20,765 nt of DNA from positions 1 through 20,765 of the forward strand of contig DATEBA010000001.1 of the NCBI GenBank assembly GCA_035288045.1, read 5' to 3'. The translations under genes and the position numbers were made by a program. Position 1 is the stretch's first letter. Each line of letters starts with the position of its first letter. This document shows, piece after piece, positions 7,007-15,400 of the stretch. The notes beneath the pieces are model-generated. The model worked only from the letters and a program-made list of their open reading frames with translations. It did no database searches and was not told the DNA's origin. The DNA is from DATEBA01 sp035288045. GTDB lineage: Bacteria; Actinomycetota; UBA4738; HRBIN12.

Positions 7007-7630
7007 GTGGGTGCAGGGGCGGACGCACGGGTCGCGGTGCTTGCGTCGGGGGAGGGAACGAACCTCCAGGCGCTGCTCGATGACCCGGTCGTGGGGCCGT
7101 GGATATGCGTGGTGGTATCCGACCATCGTGACGCGAGGGCTCTGGAACGGGCCCGCTCCGCCGGGGTAGAGGCGGTGTTCCTCGACCCCGGAGTGAGCCC
7201 CGACCGGGACGCCTACGACCGTGCGATCCGTGCCGTGCTTCAAGAGCGGAAGATCGGTGCTGTAGCGCTCGCGGGCTTCATGCGGATCCTCGGGCCGGAG
7301 CTCGTCCGGCCCTACGAGGGGCGGATCCTGAACATCCACCCGGCGCTGCTGCCCGCCTTCCCGGGAGCGCACGCCGTGGAGAACGCGCTCGCGTGGGGAG
7401 CCAAGGTGACCGGTGTAACGGTTCATCTGGTGGACGAGGAGATGGACCACGGGCCGATCGTCTTGCAAGAAGCGGTCCCGGTCCACGACGACGACGACCG
7501 GGAGAGCCTGGAGACCCGGATCCACGAGACGGAGCACAGGCTGTACAGGTGGGCCGTCCGCGCGCTCGTCGAGGGGCGCGTCGAGGTGGAAGGTCGGAGA
7601 GTGAGGATCGAGGAGGCCGAAGGTGACTGA
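7007..7630 (+). CDS. purN: Phosphoribosylglycinamide formyltransferase (GAR transformylase)
   Basis: At 207 residues this is normal PurN length. The enzyme uses 10-formyltetrahydrofolate to formylate GAR in purine synthesis. The nucleotide-site loop reads LASGEGTNLQALL (usually SGxGSNLQ). The catalytic triad is N109 and H111 in LNIHPALLPAFPG and D147 in DEEMDHGP, matching N106, H108 and D144 of the E. coli enzyme. The GTG start is fixed by the promoter immediately upstream. The end overlaps the purH start by 8 nt, so translation is coupled. Confidence 0.95.
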   Translation: MGAGADARVAVLASGEGTNLQALLDDPVVGPWICVVVSDHRDARALERARSAGVEAVFLDPGVSPDRDAYDRAIRAVLQERKIGAVALAGFMRILGPELVRPYEGRILNIHPALLPAFPGAHAVENALAWGAKVTGVTVHLVDEEMDHGPIVLQEAVPVHDDDDRESLETRIHETEHRLYRWAVRALVEGRVEVEGRRVRIEEAEGD

Positions 7631-9164
7631 CGTCCGCCCCGTGCGCCGGGCTCTCGTGTCCGTGTACGACAAGTCCGGGCTCGTGGAGCTCGGGCGCGCC
7701 CTGTCCGATCTGGGAGTCGCCATCGTCTCGTCGGGGAGCACGGCGGCCACGCTGGTCGACGCCGGTGTCCCCGCGACGCCCGTCGAGGAGGTGACCGGTT
7801 TCCCCGAGATGCTGGGGGGGAGAGTGAAGACGCTCCACCCGCGGATCCACGCCGGCATCCTCGCGGACCGACGGCTCAAGGAGCACGTCGATACGCTCGC
7901 CGATCACGAGATAGAGCCCTTCGACCTCGTCGTCGTGAACCTGTACCCGTTCCGCGAGACGGTGGCAAGCGGCGCCTCCTTCGCCGAGATCGTGGAGAAG
8001 ATCGACATCGGTGGCCCCGCGATGGTGCGCGCTGCGGCCAAGAACTTCGAGTCTGTCGGGGTCGTCGTCTCGCCGGGCCGCTACGGCTCGGTCGTCGAGG
8101 AGATCCGGCGCGAGGGCGGGCTCGCGCGGGAGATGTGCCTCGCGCTCGCGGCGGAGGCCTTCGCTCACACGGCCGAATACGACGCCGCGGTCGCGGGATG
8201 GTTCGCAGCGGGGCGCGCCGGGGACGACCTCCCCGGGTTCCTCGGTCTCGCGCTTGAGAAGGTTACCGACCTCCGCTACGGGGAAAACCCCCACCAGCGC
8301 GGCGCGCTCTACCGCGACGCGGCCGGCCCCGGCCCACTCGGGGGCGCGGTGGTGCTGCAGGGCAAGGAGATGTCGTTCAACAACTGGCTCGACGTCGACG
8401 CGGCCTACGGCCTTGCGGCCGACCTGGAGAAGCCGGCCGTGGTCATCGTGAAGCACAACAACCCGTGCGGGGCAGCGATCGGAGAGGGGCCGGGCGACGC
8501 GTACCGCCGGGCGTTCGAGTGCGACACCGTGTCGGCGTTCGGCGGCATCGTGGCGACGAACGTGGAGGCCGACGGCGGATTCGCGGCGGAGATGGCCGAG
8601 GTGTTCACCGAGGTCGTCGTGGCGCCGTCCTTCTCGGGCGATGCGCGGGCGGCCTTCTCCGAGAGGGGCAACCTCCGCGTGGTCGAGGCGCCACTGCCCG
8701 ACCGCCGGGGGCCGGACGTCCGTCCCTTCCCGGGCGGGGCGCTCGTGCAGGACCGCGACGCGATCACAGAGGCTCGCGACGACATGCGGGTGGCGTCCTC
8801 TCGCCCGCCGACGGAGGAGGAGTGGCGCGATCTGCTGTTCGCCTGGACCGTGGCGGCGCGCGTGAAGTCCAACACGATAGTGCTGGCCAAGGACCGCGCG
8901 AGCGTCGGGATCGGCGCGGGGCAGATGTCTCGCGTGGACTCCGCGTGGATCGCCAGGCGGAAGGCGGGTGATCGAGCACGGGGGTCGGTGGTTGCGAGCG
9001 ACGCCTTCTTCCCGTTCCCCGACGCCCTCGAGGTCTGCGCCGACGCCGGCGCGACTGCGGTTATGCATCCCGGCGGGTCGGTGCGCGACGAGGAGGTGCT
9101 CGCCGTCGCCGAGCAGCGCGGCATGGCGGTGGTAGTGACCGGAAGGCGGCACTTCAGGCACTGA
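7623..9164 (+). CDS. purH: Bifunctional AICAR transformylase / IMP cyclohydrolase
   Basis: The 513-residue protein is close to the family's usual 510-530. The N-terminal IMP cyclohydrolase domain shows VYDKSGLVELGRAL, GGRVKTLHPRIHAGIL, NLYPF and GGPAMVRAAAKN. The C-terminal AICAR transformylase domain shows LRYGENPHQRGAL, KHNNPCGAAI with the catalytic Lys-His pair, FGGIVATN and HPGGSVRDEEV. It performs the last two steps to IMP, again consuming 10-formyltetrahydrofolate. The GTG start lies inside the end of purN. An MTHFR-like gene follows 48 nt downstream with its own promoter. Confidence 0.96.
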   Translation: MTDVRPVRRALVSVYDKSGLVELGRALSDLGVAIVSSGSTAATLVDAGVPATPVEEVTGFPEMLGGRVKTLHPRIHAGILADRRLKEHVDTLADHEIEPFDLVVVNLYPFRETVASGASFAEIVEKIDIGGPAMVRAAAKNFESVGVVVSPGRYGSVVEEIRREGGLAREMCLALAAEAFAHTAEYDAAVAGWFAAGRAGDDLPGFLGLALEKVTDLRYGENPHQRGALYRDAAGPGPLGGAVVLQGKEMSFNNWLDVDAAYGLAADLEKPAVVIVKHNNPCGAAIGEGPGDAYRRAFECDTVSAFGGIVATNVEADGGFAAEMAEVFTEVVVAPSFSGDARAAFSERGNLRVVEAPLPDRRGPDVRPFPGGALVQDRDAITEARDDMRVASSRPPTEEEWRDLLFAWTVAARVKSNTIVLAKDRASVGIGAGQMSRVDSAWIARRKAGDRARGSVVASDAFFPFPDALEVCADAGATAVMHPGGSVRDEEVLAVAEQRGMAVVVTGRRHFRH

Positions 9165-9198
9165 CTTCCAGTCCCGGGCGAGGCCGTAGGGCGACCGG

Positions 9199-9204
9199 TA
9201 GCAT
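9199..9204 (+). promoter_or_regulatory. -10 element, leaderless promoter of the MTHFR-like gene
   Basis: TAGCAT is followed by 8 nt and the GTG at 9213, with no Shine-Dalgarno sequence. The same hexamer stands before the fumarase gene at 19618. Confidence 0.5.
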
Positions 9205-9212
9205 GAGCGCCT

Positions 9213-10136
9213 GTGATCGGAGTCGCGAGTCGCCTCGAACGGATCGTGATCGCGGGCCGGTTCGCGGTCACGAGCGACGTCGGTGCCGGAAGGACCGCCG
9301 ACGGCTCGTTCACGACGGACCAGGCCCGGAACCTCGTCGGGTACGCCGACGCGGTGAACGTTGGCGACAATCCGCTCGCCTCCCCGCACCTCTCGGCCCT
9401 CGCGGAGGCGGCATTCGTCGCGCAGGCGGGCCTGGAGCCGATCCTTCAGCTCACGTGCCGGGACCGCAACCGGATCGGCCTCACGTCGGACCTGCTGGGG
9501 GGTTGGGCGCTCGGTGCCCGCAACCTTCTCTGCCTCACCGGCGATCCCGTCACGGCTGGGGATCATCCCGACGCGGTAGGCGTGAACGACCTGTCCGTGC
9601 TGGAGCTGGTCTCCCTCGCCCGAAAGCTCCGTGACGAGGGTCGAACGCTCGCCGGCGTCGAGGTCGACTTGCCGCCGCGGTACTTCATCGGCGTGGCGGA
9701 CAGCCCCCTCGCCGAGCCATACGACCCCGCCCGCCTGGAGGCGAAGCTCGACGCCGGCGCGATGTTCGTCCAGACCCAGATCGCGTACGACGTCGAGCGA
9801 CTCGCCGCGTGGGCCGACGAGGTTCGTCCCCGAGGTATCTTCGAAAGAGCGTCGCTGTTCCTCGGGTTGGCTCCGGTGCACAGCCTGAGGACCGCGCGGT
9901 GGATGAGCGACCGGCTGCCCGGCGTCACCGTTCCCCAAGCGCTTCTGCGAGCCCTCGAGGAGGCCGGTCCCGACGCCGCGGAGGCGGGGACCCGGTGGGT
10001 GGTCGACGTCGCGAGGCGGGTTCGCGAGATCCCGGGGATCGCCGGCGTGCACGTCATGGGTCTAGGAAAGGAAGACGCGGTCCGTCACGTGATCGAGGGA
10101 GCCGGTCTCTTCCCCCGTCCGCCGGTGGACGTCTAG
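9213..10136 (+). CDS. Methylenetetrahydrofolate reductase family protein
   Basis: The 307-residue protein has the MetF/MTHFR TIM-barrel signatures: an N-terminal strand ending in TSDVGAG, a NVGDNPLASPHL segment, LQLTCRDRNR, LCLTGDP and MFVQTQIAYDVE. The family reduces 5,10-methylenetetrahydrofolate to 5-methyltetrahydrofolate using flavin. This sequence resembles the divergent branch without the long C-terminal extension, which in several lineages works with a separate partner protein; whether it is a full NAD(P)H-dependent MetF cannot be told here. Its position after purN-purH fits one-carbon metabolism. The GTG start agrees with the TAGCAT element 8 nt upstream. It converges on citrate synthase with a 4-nt overlap. 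Confidence 0.88.
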   Translation: MIGVASRLERIVIAGRFAVTSDVGAGRTADGSFTTDQARNLVGYADAVNVGDNPLASPHLSALAEAAFVAQAGLEPILQLTCRDRNRIGLTSDLLGGWALGARNLLCLTGDPVTAGDHPDAVGVNDLSVLELVSLARKLRDEGRTLAGVEVDLPPRYFIGVADSPLAEPYDPARLEAKLDAGAMFVQTQIAYDVERLAAWADEVRPRGIFERASLFLGLAPVHSLRTARWMSDRLPGVTVPQALLRALEEAGPDAAEAGTRWVVDVARRVREIPGIAGVHVMGLGKEDAVRHVIEGAGLFPRPPVDV

Positions 10137-11248
10137 CGGTCCTCGAGCGGGATCCAGGCCTGGTCCCGCGGGCCGATGTACTCCGACTCCGGGCGGATCA
10201 GCTTGTTCTCGGCGTGCTGCTCGCGGACGTGGGCGGTCCATCCCGCCATGCGTGCGAGCGCGAAGACAGGCGTCATGAGGTCCGTCGGGATGCCGAGGTG
10301 GTGGTAGACGCTCGCCGCGTAGAAGTCCACGTTGGGGAACAGGCCCTTCTCCTCGCGGACGACGCGCTCGACCTCGGCGGAGATCTCGTACCAGCGCGTG
10401 TCTCCGCGCCGCTCGCCGAGCTCCTTGGCTATGCGCCGGAGATGCGTCGCGCGGGGATCCATCGTCTTGTAGACCGCGTGGCCGAAGCCCATCACCTTCT
10501 CGCGGCGGGTGAGTTTGTCCTTGATGTACGCCTCGGCGCGTGAGGGCTCGCCGACCTCCTCCAGCATCTTCATCGCCTCCTCATTCGCCCCGCCGTGGAG
10601 CGGACCCTTCAGGGCGGCGATCGCGCCGGTGATGGCCGAGAACATGTCGGAGAGGGTCGAGGCGATCACGCGGGCGGTGAAGGTCGAGGCGTTCATGCCG
10701 TGGTCGCCGTAGAGCACGAGCGTGGCGTCGAACGCGCGGGCGTCCTCCTGCTCGGGCTCCTCTCCCCGGAGCATCCACAGGAAGTTCGCGGCGTGGGGCA
10801 GCTTCGGGTGGGGCGCGATCAGGTCCTGACCGGTCCGCAGACGATGGTACATCGCGATCAGCGTCGGCGTCTTGGCGATCAGGCGGAGCGCTTTGCGGTG
10901 GTTGGCCTCGAAGGAGTTGTCCCAGCCATCCGGGTCGTACGCGGACGCCGCGGAGACGCTCGTCCGGAGCATCGACATCGGCGAAGTCTGCTGGGCAAGC
11001 GTCGGCATCATGCCCGCAAGGAACTTCGACACCTCGCGCTCCGACACGAGGAACTCGTTCAGCTCGTCGAGGTCCCTCTGGGTGGGGAGCCGGAGCTCGT
11101 GCAGCAGGTAGACCGTCTCCTCGAACGTGGCGTTGGGTGCCAAGTCGTGGATGTCGTAGCCGACGTACCAGAGGCGCCCCCCGATGCCGTCGATGTCGGA
11201 GAGCCTGGTCTCCGCGGCGACGACCTCTCTAAGCCCCTTGTCGGTCAC
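10133..11248 (-). CDS. gltA: Citrate synthase
   Basis: About 371 residues from the chosen GTG, the usual length of the short hexamer- or dimer-type citrate synthases. The opening TDKGLREVVAAETRLSDIDG is typical. Active-site segments are GPLHGGANEEAM (His), GFGHAVYKTMDPRA (His) and NVDFYAASVYHHLGIP (Asp), followed by TPVFALARMAGW near the C-terminus. It condenses acetyl-CoA with oxaloacetate. The GTG at 11248 has GAGGGAG five nt upstream; a GTG at 11293 would add 15 Pro/Gly-rich residues and sits too close to the -10 element, so I prefer the shorter form. A 2-methylcitrate synthase of the same family cannot be excluded, especially near a methylmalonyl-CoA gene, but no prpB or prpD is present. 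Confidence 0.93.
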   Translation of the reverse strand: MTDKGLREVVAAETRLSDIDGIGGRLWYVGYDIHDLAPNATFEETVYLLHELRLPTQRDLDELNEFLVSEREVSKFLAGMMPTLAQQTSPMSMLRTSVSAASAYDPDGWDNSFEANHRKALRLIAKTPTLIAMYHRLRTGQDLIAPHPKLPHAANFLWMLRGEEPEQEDARAFDATLVLYGDHGMNASTFTARVIASTLSDMFSAITGAIAALKGPLHGGANEEAMKMLEEVGEPSRAEAYIKDKLTRREKVMGFGHAVYKTMDPRATHLRRIAKELGERRGDTRWYEISAEVERVVREEKGLFPNVDFYAASVYHHLGIPTDLMTPVFALARMAGWTAHVREQHAENKLIRPESEYIGPRDQAWIPLEDR

Positions 11249-11297
11249 GCTCGCTCCCTCGCCCGGCGCCCCCGGCAGGCCGAGGGGCGTCACGCTC

Positions 11298-11303
11298 AGA
11301 CTA
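11298..11303 (-). promoter_or_regulatory. Putative -10 element of citrate synthase
   Basis: On the minus strand TAGTCT would place transcription start near 11291, giving a leader of about 40 nt that contains the GAGGGAG site before the GTG at 11248. No clear -35 box. The toroid gene diverges from here; a plus-strand TAGGCT (11330-11335) and GAGGA (11342-11346) serve that gene. Confidence 0.4.
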
Positions 11304-11353
11304 GACGATGGTGGCGACGCCGCCTGGATTAGGCTGTCCTCGAGGATAGCGCG

Positions 11354-12402
11354 ATGGCGCCCGATGCCCTAGCGGTTATCGGCGGGGCTCTGTCCTGGCT
11401 GCTGGAGGAGAACGCCCCTGCCGTTCGCCAACTCTCCCTGCGTGACGTCGCGGGGCTCTCCGAGGACCATCCCGACGTCGCTCGCGCGAGGAGGATGGCC
11501 ATGCGTGGCGACCCGATCGCCTCGATCCTGGCGGCGCAGCACCCCGACGGGTTCTGGGACAGCCCGGCCCCGGATACGCGACCAAGTGCAGAGGAACCGT
11601 GTGGCAGGTCATCTTCCTGGATCAGCTGGGGGCCGACCCGACCGACCCTCGCGTGCGACGCGCGTGCGAGTACGTGCTCTCCCACAGCGTCGCTTCCACC
11701 GGCGGATTCGGCGCCTCGGGTGTAGCCGAGGAGAAGCCGCCCCCACCCTCAGCAGTGATCCACTGCTTGAACGGGAACCTGCTCCGGTCCCAGATCGGCC
11801 TGGGGTGGATCGACGACGAACGCGTCCGGGGTGCGATCGCGTGGGAGGCGCAGGCGATCACCGGGGAGGGCGACGTCCGCTACTTCGCGTCCGGGACGAG
11901 CGGGCCCCGCTTCCGCTGCGCCGCGAACGAGAAACTCCCCTGCGCTTGCGGGGCAGTGAAGGCCCTGCTCGGCCTGGCCCGCGTTCCGCCGCGGAGGCGG
12001 AGCAGGCTCGTCCGCAGCGCGATCGCAGAGGGCGCGGAGTTCCTGCCTTCCCGCTATCCGGTCGTCGCCGACTACCCGATGGGTTGGGGAAACACGCGAC
12101 CGGGAGGTTCCTGGTTCAAGCTCGGGTTCCCCTCCGGGTACGTCGCCGACGTCCTGCAGAACCTCGAGGTCCTGACCGAGCTCGGCTACGGCGACGACCC
12201 TCGTCTCGGCGGGGCGATCGACTGGCTGCTGTCCAAGCGTCTCCCCGATGGTCGATGGAAGAACGAGTACGCCTACAACGGCAAGACCTGGGTCGACTTC
12301 GAGCGGCAGGGGAGCTCGAGCAAGTGGGTGACCCTCCGTGCCTGCCGCCTCCTCGGGCGGTTCGGCCCGTCCGCGTTGGGCCGGAAGGCACGGGTGGCCT
12401 GA
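11354..12402 (+). pseudogene. Alpha-alpha toroid (prenyltransferase/squalene-cyclase-like) protein, one frameshift
   Basis: Two adjacent frames together encode one protein of about 349 residues. The first frame (from ATG 11354) gives roughly 70 residues up to DGFWDS. The second resumes with PGPGYATKCRGTVWQVIF and continues to 12402. The switch falls at the C run 11563-11565; one added C restores SPGPGY and an unbroken frame. The joined protein matches a family with helical repeats related to terpenoid cyclases and protein prenyltransferases, often mislabelled as a nitrogen fixation protein: LLEENAPAVRQLSLRD, GTVWQVIFLDQLGADP, CLNGNL, CACGAVKAL, GRWKNEYAYNGKTW and SSKWVTLRACRLL. Its function is unknown. 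Both halves keep clean family motifs, so the lesion is recent or a base-calling error in a homopolymer. Confidence 0.85.
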
Positions 12403-12413
12403 GGGCGCCTCGC

Positions 12414-12440
12414 TAGGATGGGTCGGCGTCTCGAAAGGAG
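12414..12440 (+). promoter_or_regulatory. -10 element and ribosome-binding site of malate dehydrogenase
   Basis: TAGGAT (12414-12419) lies about 30 nt before the mdh start, and GAAAGGAG (12433-12440) is a strong Shine-Dalgarno sequence 10 nt before the ATG at 12451. In contrast to several neighbours, this gene has a leader and a canonical ribosome-binding site. Confidence 0.55.
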
Positions 12441-12450
12441 CTGATTCCCC

Positions 12451-13374
12451 ATGCGCGTTGCCGTCGTCGGGAGCGGGTTCGTCGGACAGCTGACCGCCAT
12501 GCGCCTGGTCCAGAAGGGGCTAGCCGAGGTCGTGATGATAGACATCATCGAGGACCTGCCACAGGGTCTCGCCCTCGACATGATGGAGTCCGCGCCGGTC
12601 GAAGGCTTCGAGCCGAACATCGTCGGGACGAACGACTTCGCGGATACGGCAGGCTCCGACGTAGTCGTGATAACGGCGGGGTTCCCGCGCCAGCCGGGGA
12701 TGAGCAGGATGGATCTGCTGGGCAAGAACGCGGCGATCGTGGAAGACGTGGTGGAGAAGGTGACCCCCGGCTCTCCGGACGCGATCCTGATCGTCGTCAC
12801 GAACCCGCTCGACGAGATGACCTACCTCGCGGCGGACGTCTCCGGCTTTCCGAAAGAGCGGGTGATGGGGATGGCCGGGGTCCTCGACTCCTCGCGGCTG
12901 CGGTACTTCATCGCGGAGGAGCTCGAGGTCTCCCCGCTGGTGGTCGAGGCGATGACGCTAGGCTCGCACGGCGAGTCCATGGTTCCGCTCCCGCGGCACG
13001 CGACGGTCGACGGCAAGCCCCTTGCCGAGCTGGTGGACGATGCGACGCTCGAGAAGCTGTACGCGCGCACGCGCGACGCGGGAGCCGAGATCGTGGCGTT
13101 CCTCAAGAAAGGGAGCGCGTATTACGCTCCATCCGCCTCGGTCGCCGCGATGGTGAGCGCGATCGCCGGCGACACGAGGGACGTTCTCCCGGTCTGCGCG
13201 TGGTGCAGCGGGGAGTACGGGATCGACGGGGTGTACGTCGGCGTGCCGGTGAGGCTCGGGCGCAAGGGTGTCGAGGAGATCGTGGAGCTCGACCTCAACG
13301 ACGACGAGCTCGTGAAGCTCCGGGCCGCTGCCGAGGGCATCCGCGCCAAGTGCGAGGATCTCGCGAAGCTCTGA
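12451..13374 (+). CDS. mdh: Malate dehydrogenase (LDH-like type)
   Basis: The 307-residue protein has the NAD-binding motif VVGSGFVGQ at the N-terminus, the acidic IDIIED end of the second strand indicating NAD rather than NADP, and ITAGFPRQPGMSRMDLLGKN with the substrate-binding arginines. It also has VTNPLDEMTY and the active-site histidine in GSHGESMVPL. The arginine in the mobile loop (RQPGMSR) favours malate over lactate. It oxidises malate to oxaloacetate, the substrate of the citrate synthase encoded 1.2 kb upstream on the other strand. The start is secured by the strong ribosome-binding site. The secreted-protein block begins right after its stop. Confidence 0.95.
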   Translation: MRVAVVGSGFVGQLTAMRLVQKGLAEVVMIDIIEDLPQGLALDMMESAPVEGFEPNIVGTNDFADTAGSDVVVITAGFPRQPGMSRMDLLGKNAAIVEDVVEKVTPGSPDAILIVVTNPLDEMTYLAADVSGFPKERVMGMAGVLDSSRLRYFIAEELEVSPLVVEAMTLGSHGESMVPLPRHATVDGKPLAELVDDATLEKLYARTRDAGAEIVAFLKKGSAYYAPSASVAAMVSAIAGDTRDVLPVCAWCSGEYGIDGVYVGVPVRLGRKGVEEIVELDLNDDELVKLRAAAEGIRAKCEDLAKL

Positions 13375-13440
13375 GCAACGGGAGCACCGACCTCTGGGCT
13401 TTGCGCCACGTCCCTATCGGGAATGGGTTAACAGGGAACC

Positions 13441-14328
13441 GTGAGATCCGGCTCGCAGCACTCGGAGCTCTTCTCGCGATGCTACTACCGCCTCAAGCTG
13501 CATTGGCGGCTTCGTGCGCATTCGACCCAGACTCCGCGACCGTGACGGTCAACTTCCGCAAAGGCGTGAGCGTGCGCCGGGACGGAGACGTGATCCTGAT
13601 CAAGGGCAAACCTTGCGAAGGCGCCACGGTCACGAACACCGATCTGCTCCAGTTCATCGCATTGAAGGGGCAGCGGGCAGTCCGGCTCAATCTCGCTGGG
13701 GGCCCGTTCGCACCGGGGGCTGACAGACGAGGGTGACGGCTCATCAGAGATCGAGTTCGACACGATCTCAGAAGGCAGTGGCGCTTCCGTGATTGTCAAG
13801 GGAACCTCGGAGGCCGACCACTTCGTTGTCGCTGGGGGAGTGAACCTGAACGCGGACGAAGAATCGAGTGATGTCGACGTGGTGGGGTCGGTCTTAGCCA
13901 TCTACGGCCGAGGGGGGGATGATCTCCTAACGGCTACCACCCGCCCCCGTTCGCTTCGCGGTGGTCCTGGCGACGACGCGCTGGTGGCTAGCGCATCCGG
14001 TGGAGGCCTCTTATACGAAGGTGGCCGAGGTCACGACTCCCTGGACTACTCGAATGCCGAGTGTTCAATCGAGGTCAGCGCCATGTTCCAGATATTCGGT
14101 TGCCCGATCTGGGAGTCGTACGACGTCGCAAGTGGCGTTGAGGAGATGAGTGGGACGGCCTATGACGACGTGATCGAGGGTTCCTCCGGAAACGACGTGC
14201 TGAAGGGGCGGGGAGGCGACGACTTCCTGCGAGGTCGGAAGGGACGGGACCTCCTCGACGGCGGCGCAGGAACGGACACCTGCGAGGGTGGCGGTGGGGG
14301 CGACACCTTCATCCGCTGCGAAGCCTGA
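13441..14328 (+). pseudogene. RTX-like calcium-binding secreted protein, decayed tandem copy
   Basis: This is the upstream copy of the intact gene at 14500-15399. Aligned by eye it has at least two lesions. Near the start, GTGAGATCC in place of ATGAAGACCC loses one base, so the GTG at 13441 is out of frame with the signal-peptide codons; an internal ATG at 13479 would leave only MLLPPQAALAA as a leader. Around 13715-13719 a run of five G shifts the frame after GPFAPG and brings a TGA shortly afterwards; the frame for the rest of the protein is open to 14328. Downstream motifs remain good (GRGGDDLL, GGPGDDALV, GRGGDDFLRG, DGGAGTDTCEGG). The promoter equivalent also lacks the TAGTGT box. Several lesions favour real decay over a single sequencing error. 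Confidence 0.8.
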
Positions 14329-14451
14329 GCCGAGTGCCCGGTCTCCCGCCGGAAGGCGACGCCTAACCCAGTCTGCATGTCCGCGGCCCACGGCATCCGC
14401 GCGGATCCACGACCGGAAGCGCCGAACGCTCGCTTCTTGGACCTCTGGTCC

Positions 14452-14481
14452 TTGCGCGACGCGCCCGACTGGCACTAGTGT
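14452..14481 (+). promoter_or_regulatory. Promoter of the intact RTX-like gene
   Basis: TTGCGC (14452-14457), an 18-nt spacer and TAGTGT (14476-14481) precede the ATG at 14500, and GAGGGA (14491-14496) lies 3 nt before it. The corresponding region of copy 1 keeps TTGCGC but not the -10 box. Confidence 0.5.
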
Positions 14482-14499
14482 TCCCCGTCCGAGGGAACC

Positions 14500-15399
14500 A
14501 TGAAGACCCGGCTGGCGGCACTCGGAGTCTTGCTGGCGGTGAGCTTACAGGCCCAGCCCGCACGCGCCGCCTCGTGCACTTTCGACCCGGACTCTGCCAC
14601 GGTCACGGTCACCTTCCGCAAGGAGGTGAGCGTGCGTCGCAACGGGGACACGATACTGATCAAGGGGAAGCCTTGCGAAGCCGCGACGGTCACGAACGTC
14701 GACCTTGTTCGATTCGTTGCGCCGCACAACCCTGCGGCCAGTCAGGCGGTACGGATCAACCTGACAGGAGGGCCGTTCGCCCCTGGAGCCACGGATGAGG
14801 GTGACGGTGCATCTGAGATTGAATTCGTCGTGGATACAGGTGCCGGAGGCGATGGCATATTGATCAAAGGAACCACTGAGGCTGACCACTTCGTCGTCGC
14901 TCCCGGTGGCGTGAACCTGAACGCGGATGAAGAATCGAGTGACATCGACGTGATGGGGTTGGGTGTGGTCGTTTACGGCCGCAGGGGCGCCGATCTCTTA
15001 TCAACGGCGTCCGCTCGCGCGACATTGCGCGGTGGTCCTGGCGACGATGCGCTGGTGGGAAGCGCATTCGGTGGCGGTCTCTTCTACGGAGGCGGCACGG
15101 GTCACGACTCCCTCGACTACTCGAATGTCGAGTGTGCGATCGAGGTCAGCGCCATGGCCTATGTCTTCGGTTGCCCGATCTGGGAGTCGTACGACGTCGC
15201 GGACAGCGTTGAGGAGATGATAGGGACGGCCTATGACGACGTGATCGAGGGCTCCACTGAGAACGAGGTGCTACGCGGACGTGGGGGCGACGACTTCCTT
15301 CACGGGCGGAGGGGACGGGACATCCTCGATGGCGGCGCAGGAACGGACACCTGCGAGGGTGGCGGTGGGGGCGACACCTTGATCCGCTGCGAGGCCTGA
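14500..15399 (+). CDS. Secreted RTX-like calcium-binding repeat protein
   Basis: The 299-residue protein starts with a clear Sec signal peptide (MKTRLAALGVLLAVSLQA, likely cut after QPARA). The N-terminal half is a beta-rich region with FDPDSATVTV, VSVRRNGDTILIKG and KPCEAATVTN. The C-terminal half carries loosely spaced hemolysin-type calcium-binding nonapeptides: GRRGADLLS, GGPGDDALVG, GTGHDSLDYS, GRGGDDFLHG, GRRGRDILDG and GGAGTDTCEGG. Such repeats fold into calcium-binding parallel beta rolls outside the cell. There is no type I exporter nearby, and the signal peptide implies Sec export. Cysteines pair plausibly as disulfides. It ends 1 nt short of the convergent stop of the next gene. 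Substrate or partner is unknown. Confidence 0.88.
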   Translation: MKTRLAALGVLLAVSLQAQPARAASCTFDPDSATVTVTFRKEVSVRRNGDTILIKGKPCEAATVTNVDLVRFVAPHNPAASQAVRINLTGGPFAPGATDEGDGASEIEFVVDTGAGGDGILIKGTTEADHFVVAPGGVNLNADEESSDIDVMGLGVVVYGRRGADLLSTASARATLRGGPGDDALVGSAFGGGLFYGGGTGHDSLDYSNVECAIEVSAMAYVFGCPIWESYDVADSVEEMIGTAYDDVIEGSTENEVLRGRGGDDFLHGRRGRDILDGGAGTDTCEGGGGGDTLIRCEA

Positions 15400-15400
15400 G

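Larger units (their letters stand above)
13389..15399 (+). repeat. Tandem duplication of an RTX-like gene with its promoter region
   Basis: Copy 1 spans about 13389-14328 and copy 2 about 14440-15399. Similarity starts upstream of the coding part at a shared GACCTCTGG (13389 and 14440), includes a shared TTGCGC -35-like box and AGGGAACC just before the start codon, and runs to the last codons (CGCTGCGA). Copy 1 is 8 bp shorter between the -35-like box and the start, and has coding lesions. The copies have clearly diverged, so the duplication is not recent. No insertion sequence or flanking direct repeat was seen. Confidence 0.85.

Noticed and set aside
7278..10052. Very long (924-codon) open frame on the minus strand
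   Set aside because: It is antisense to purN, purH and the MTHFR-like gene, has low-complexity Arg/His/Asp-rich translation and no family motif; a shadow caused by strong third-position GC bias.
11561..11575. Programmed -1 frameshift in the toroid gene
   Set aside because: There is no X-XXY-YYZ slippery heptamer or obvious following pseudoknot, and the family is normally encoded in one frame. A missing base is simpler.
13200..13440. Upstream extension of RTX copy 1 into mdh
   Set aside because: The frame is open by chance inside mdh; homology with the intact copy begins only near 13441 for the coding part.
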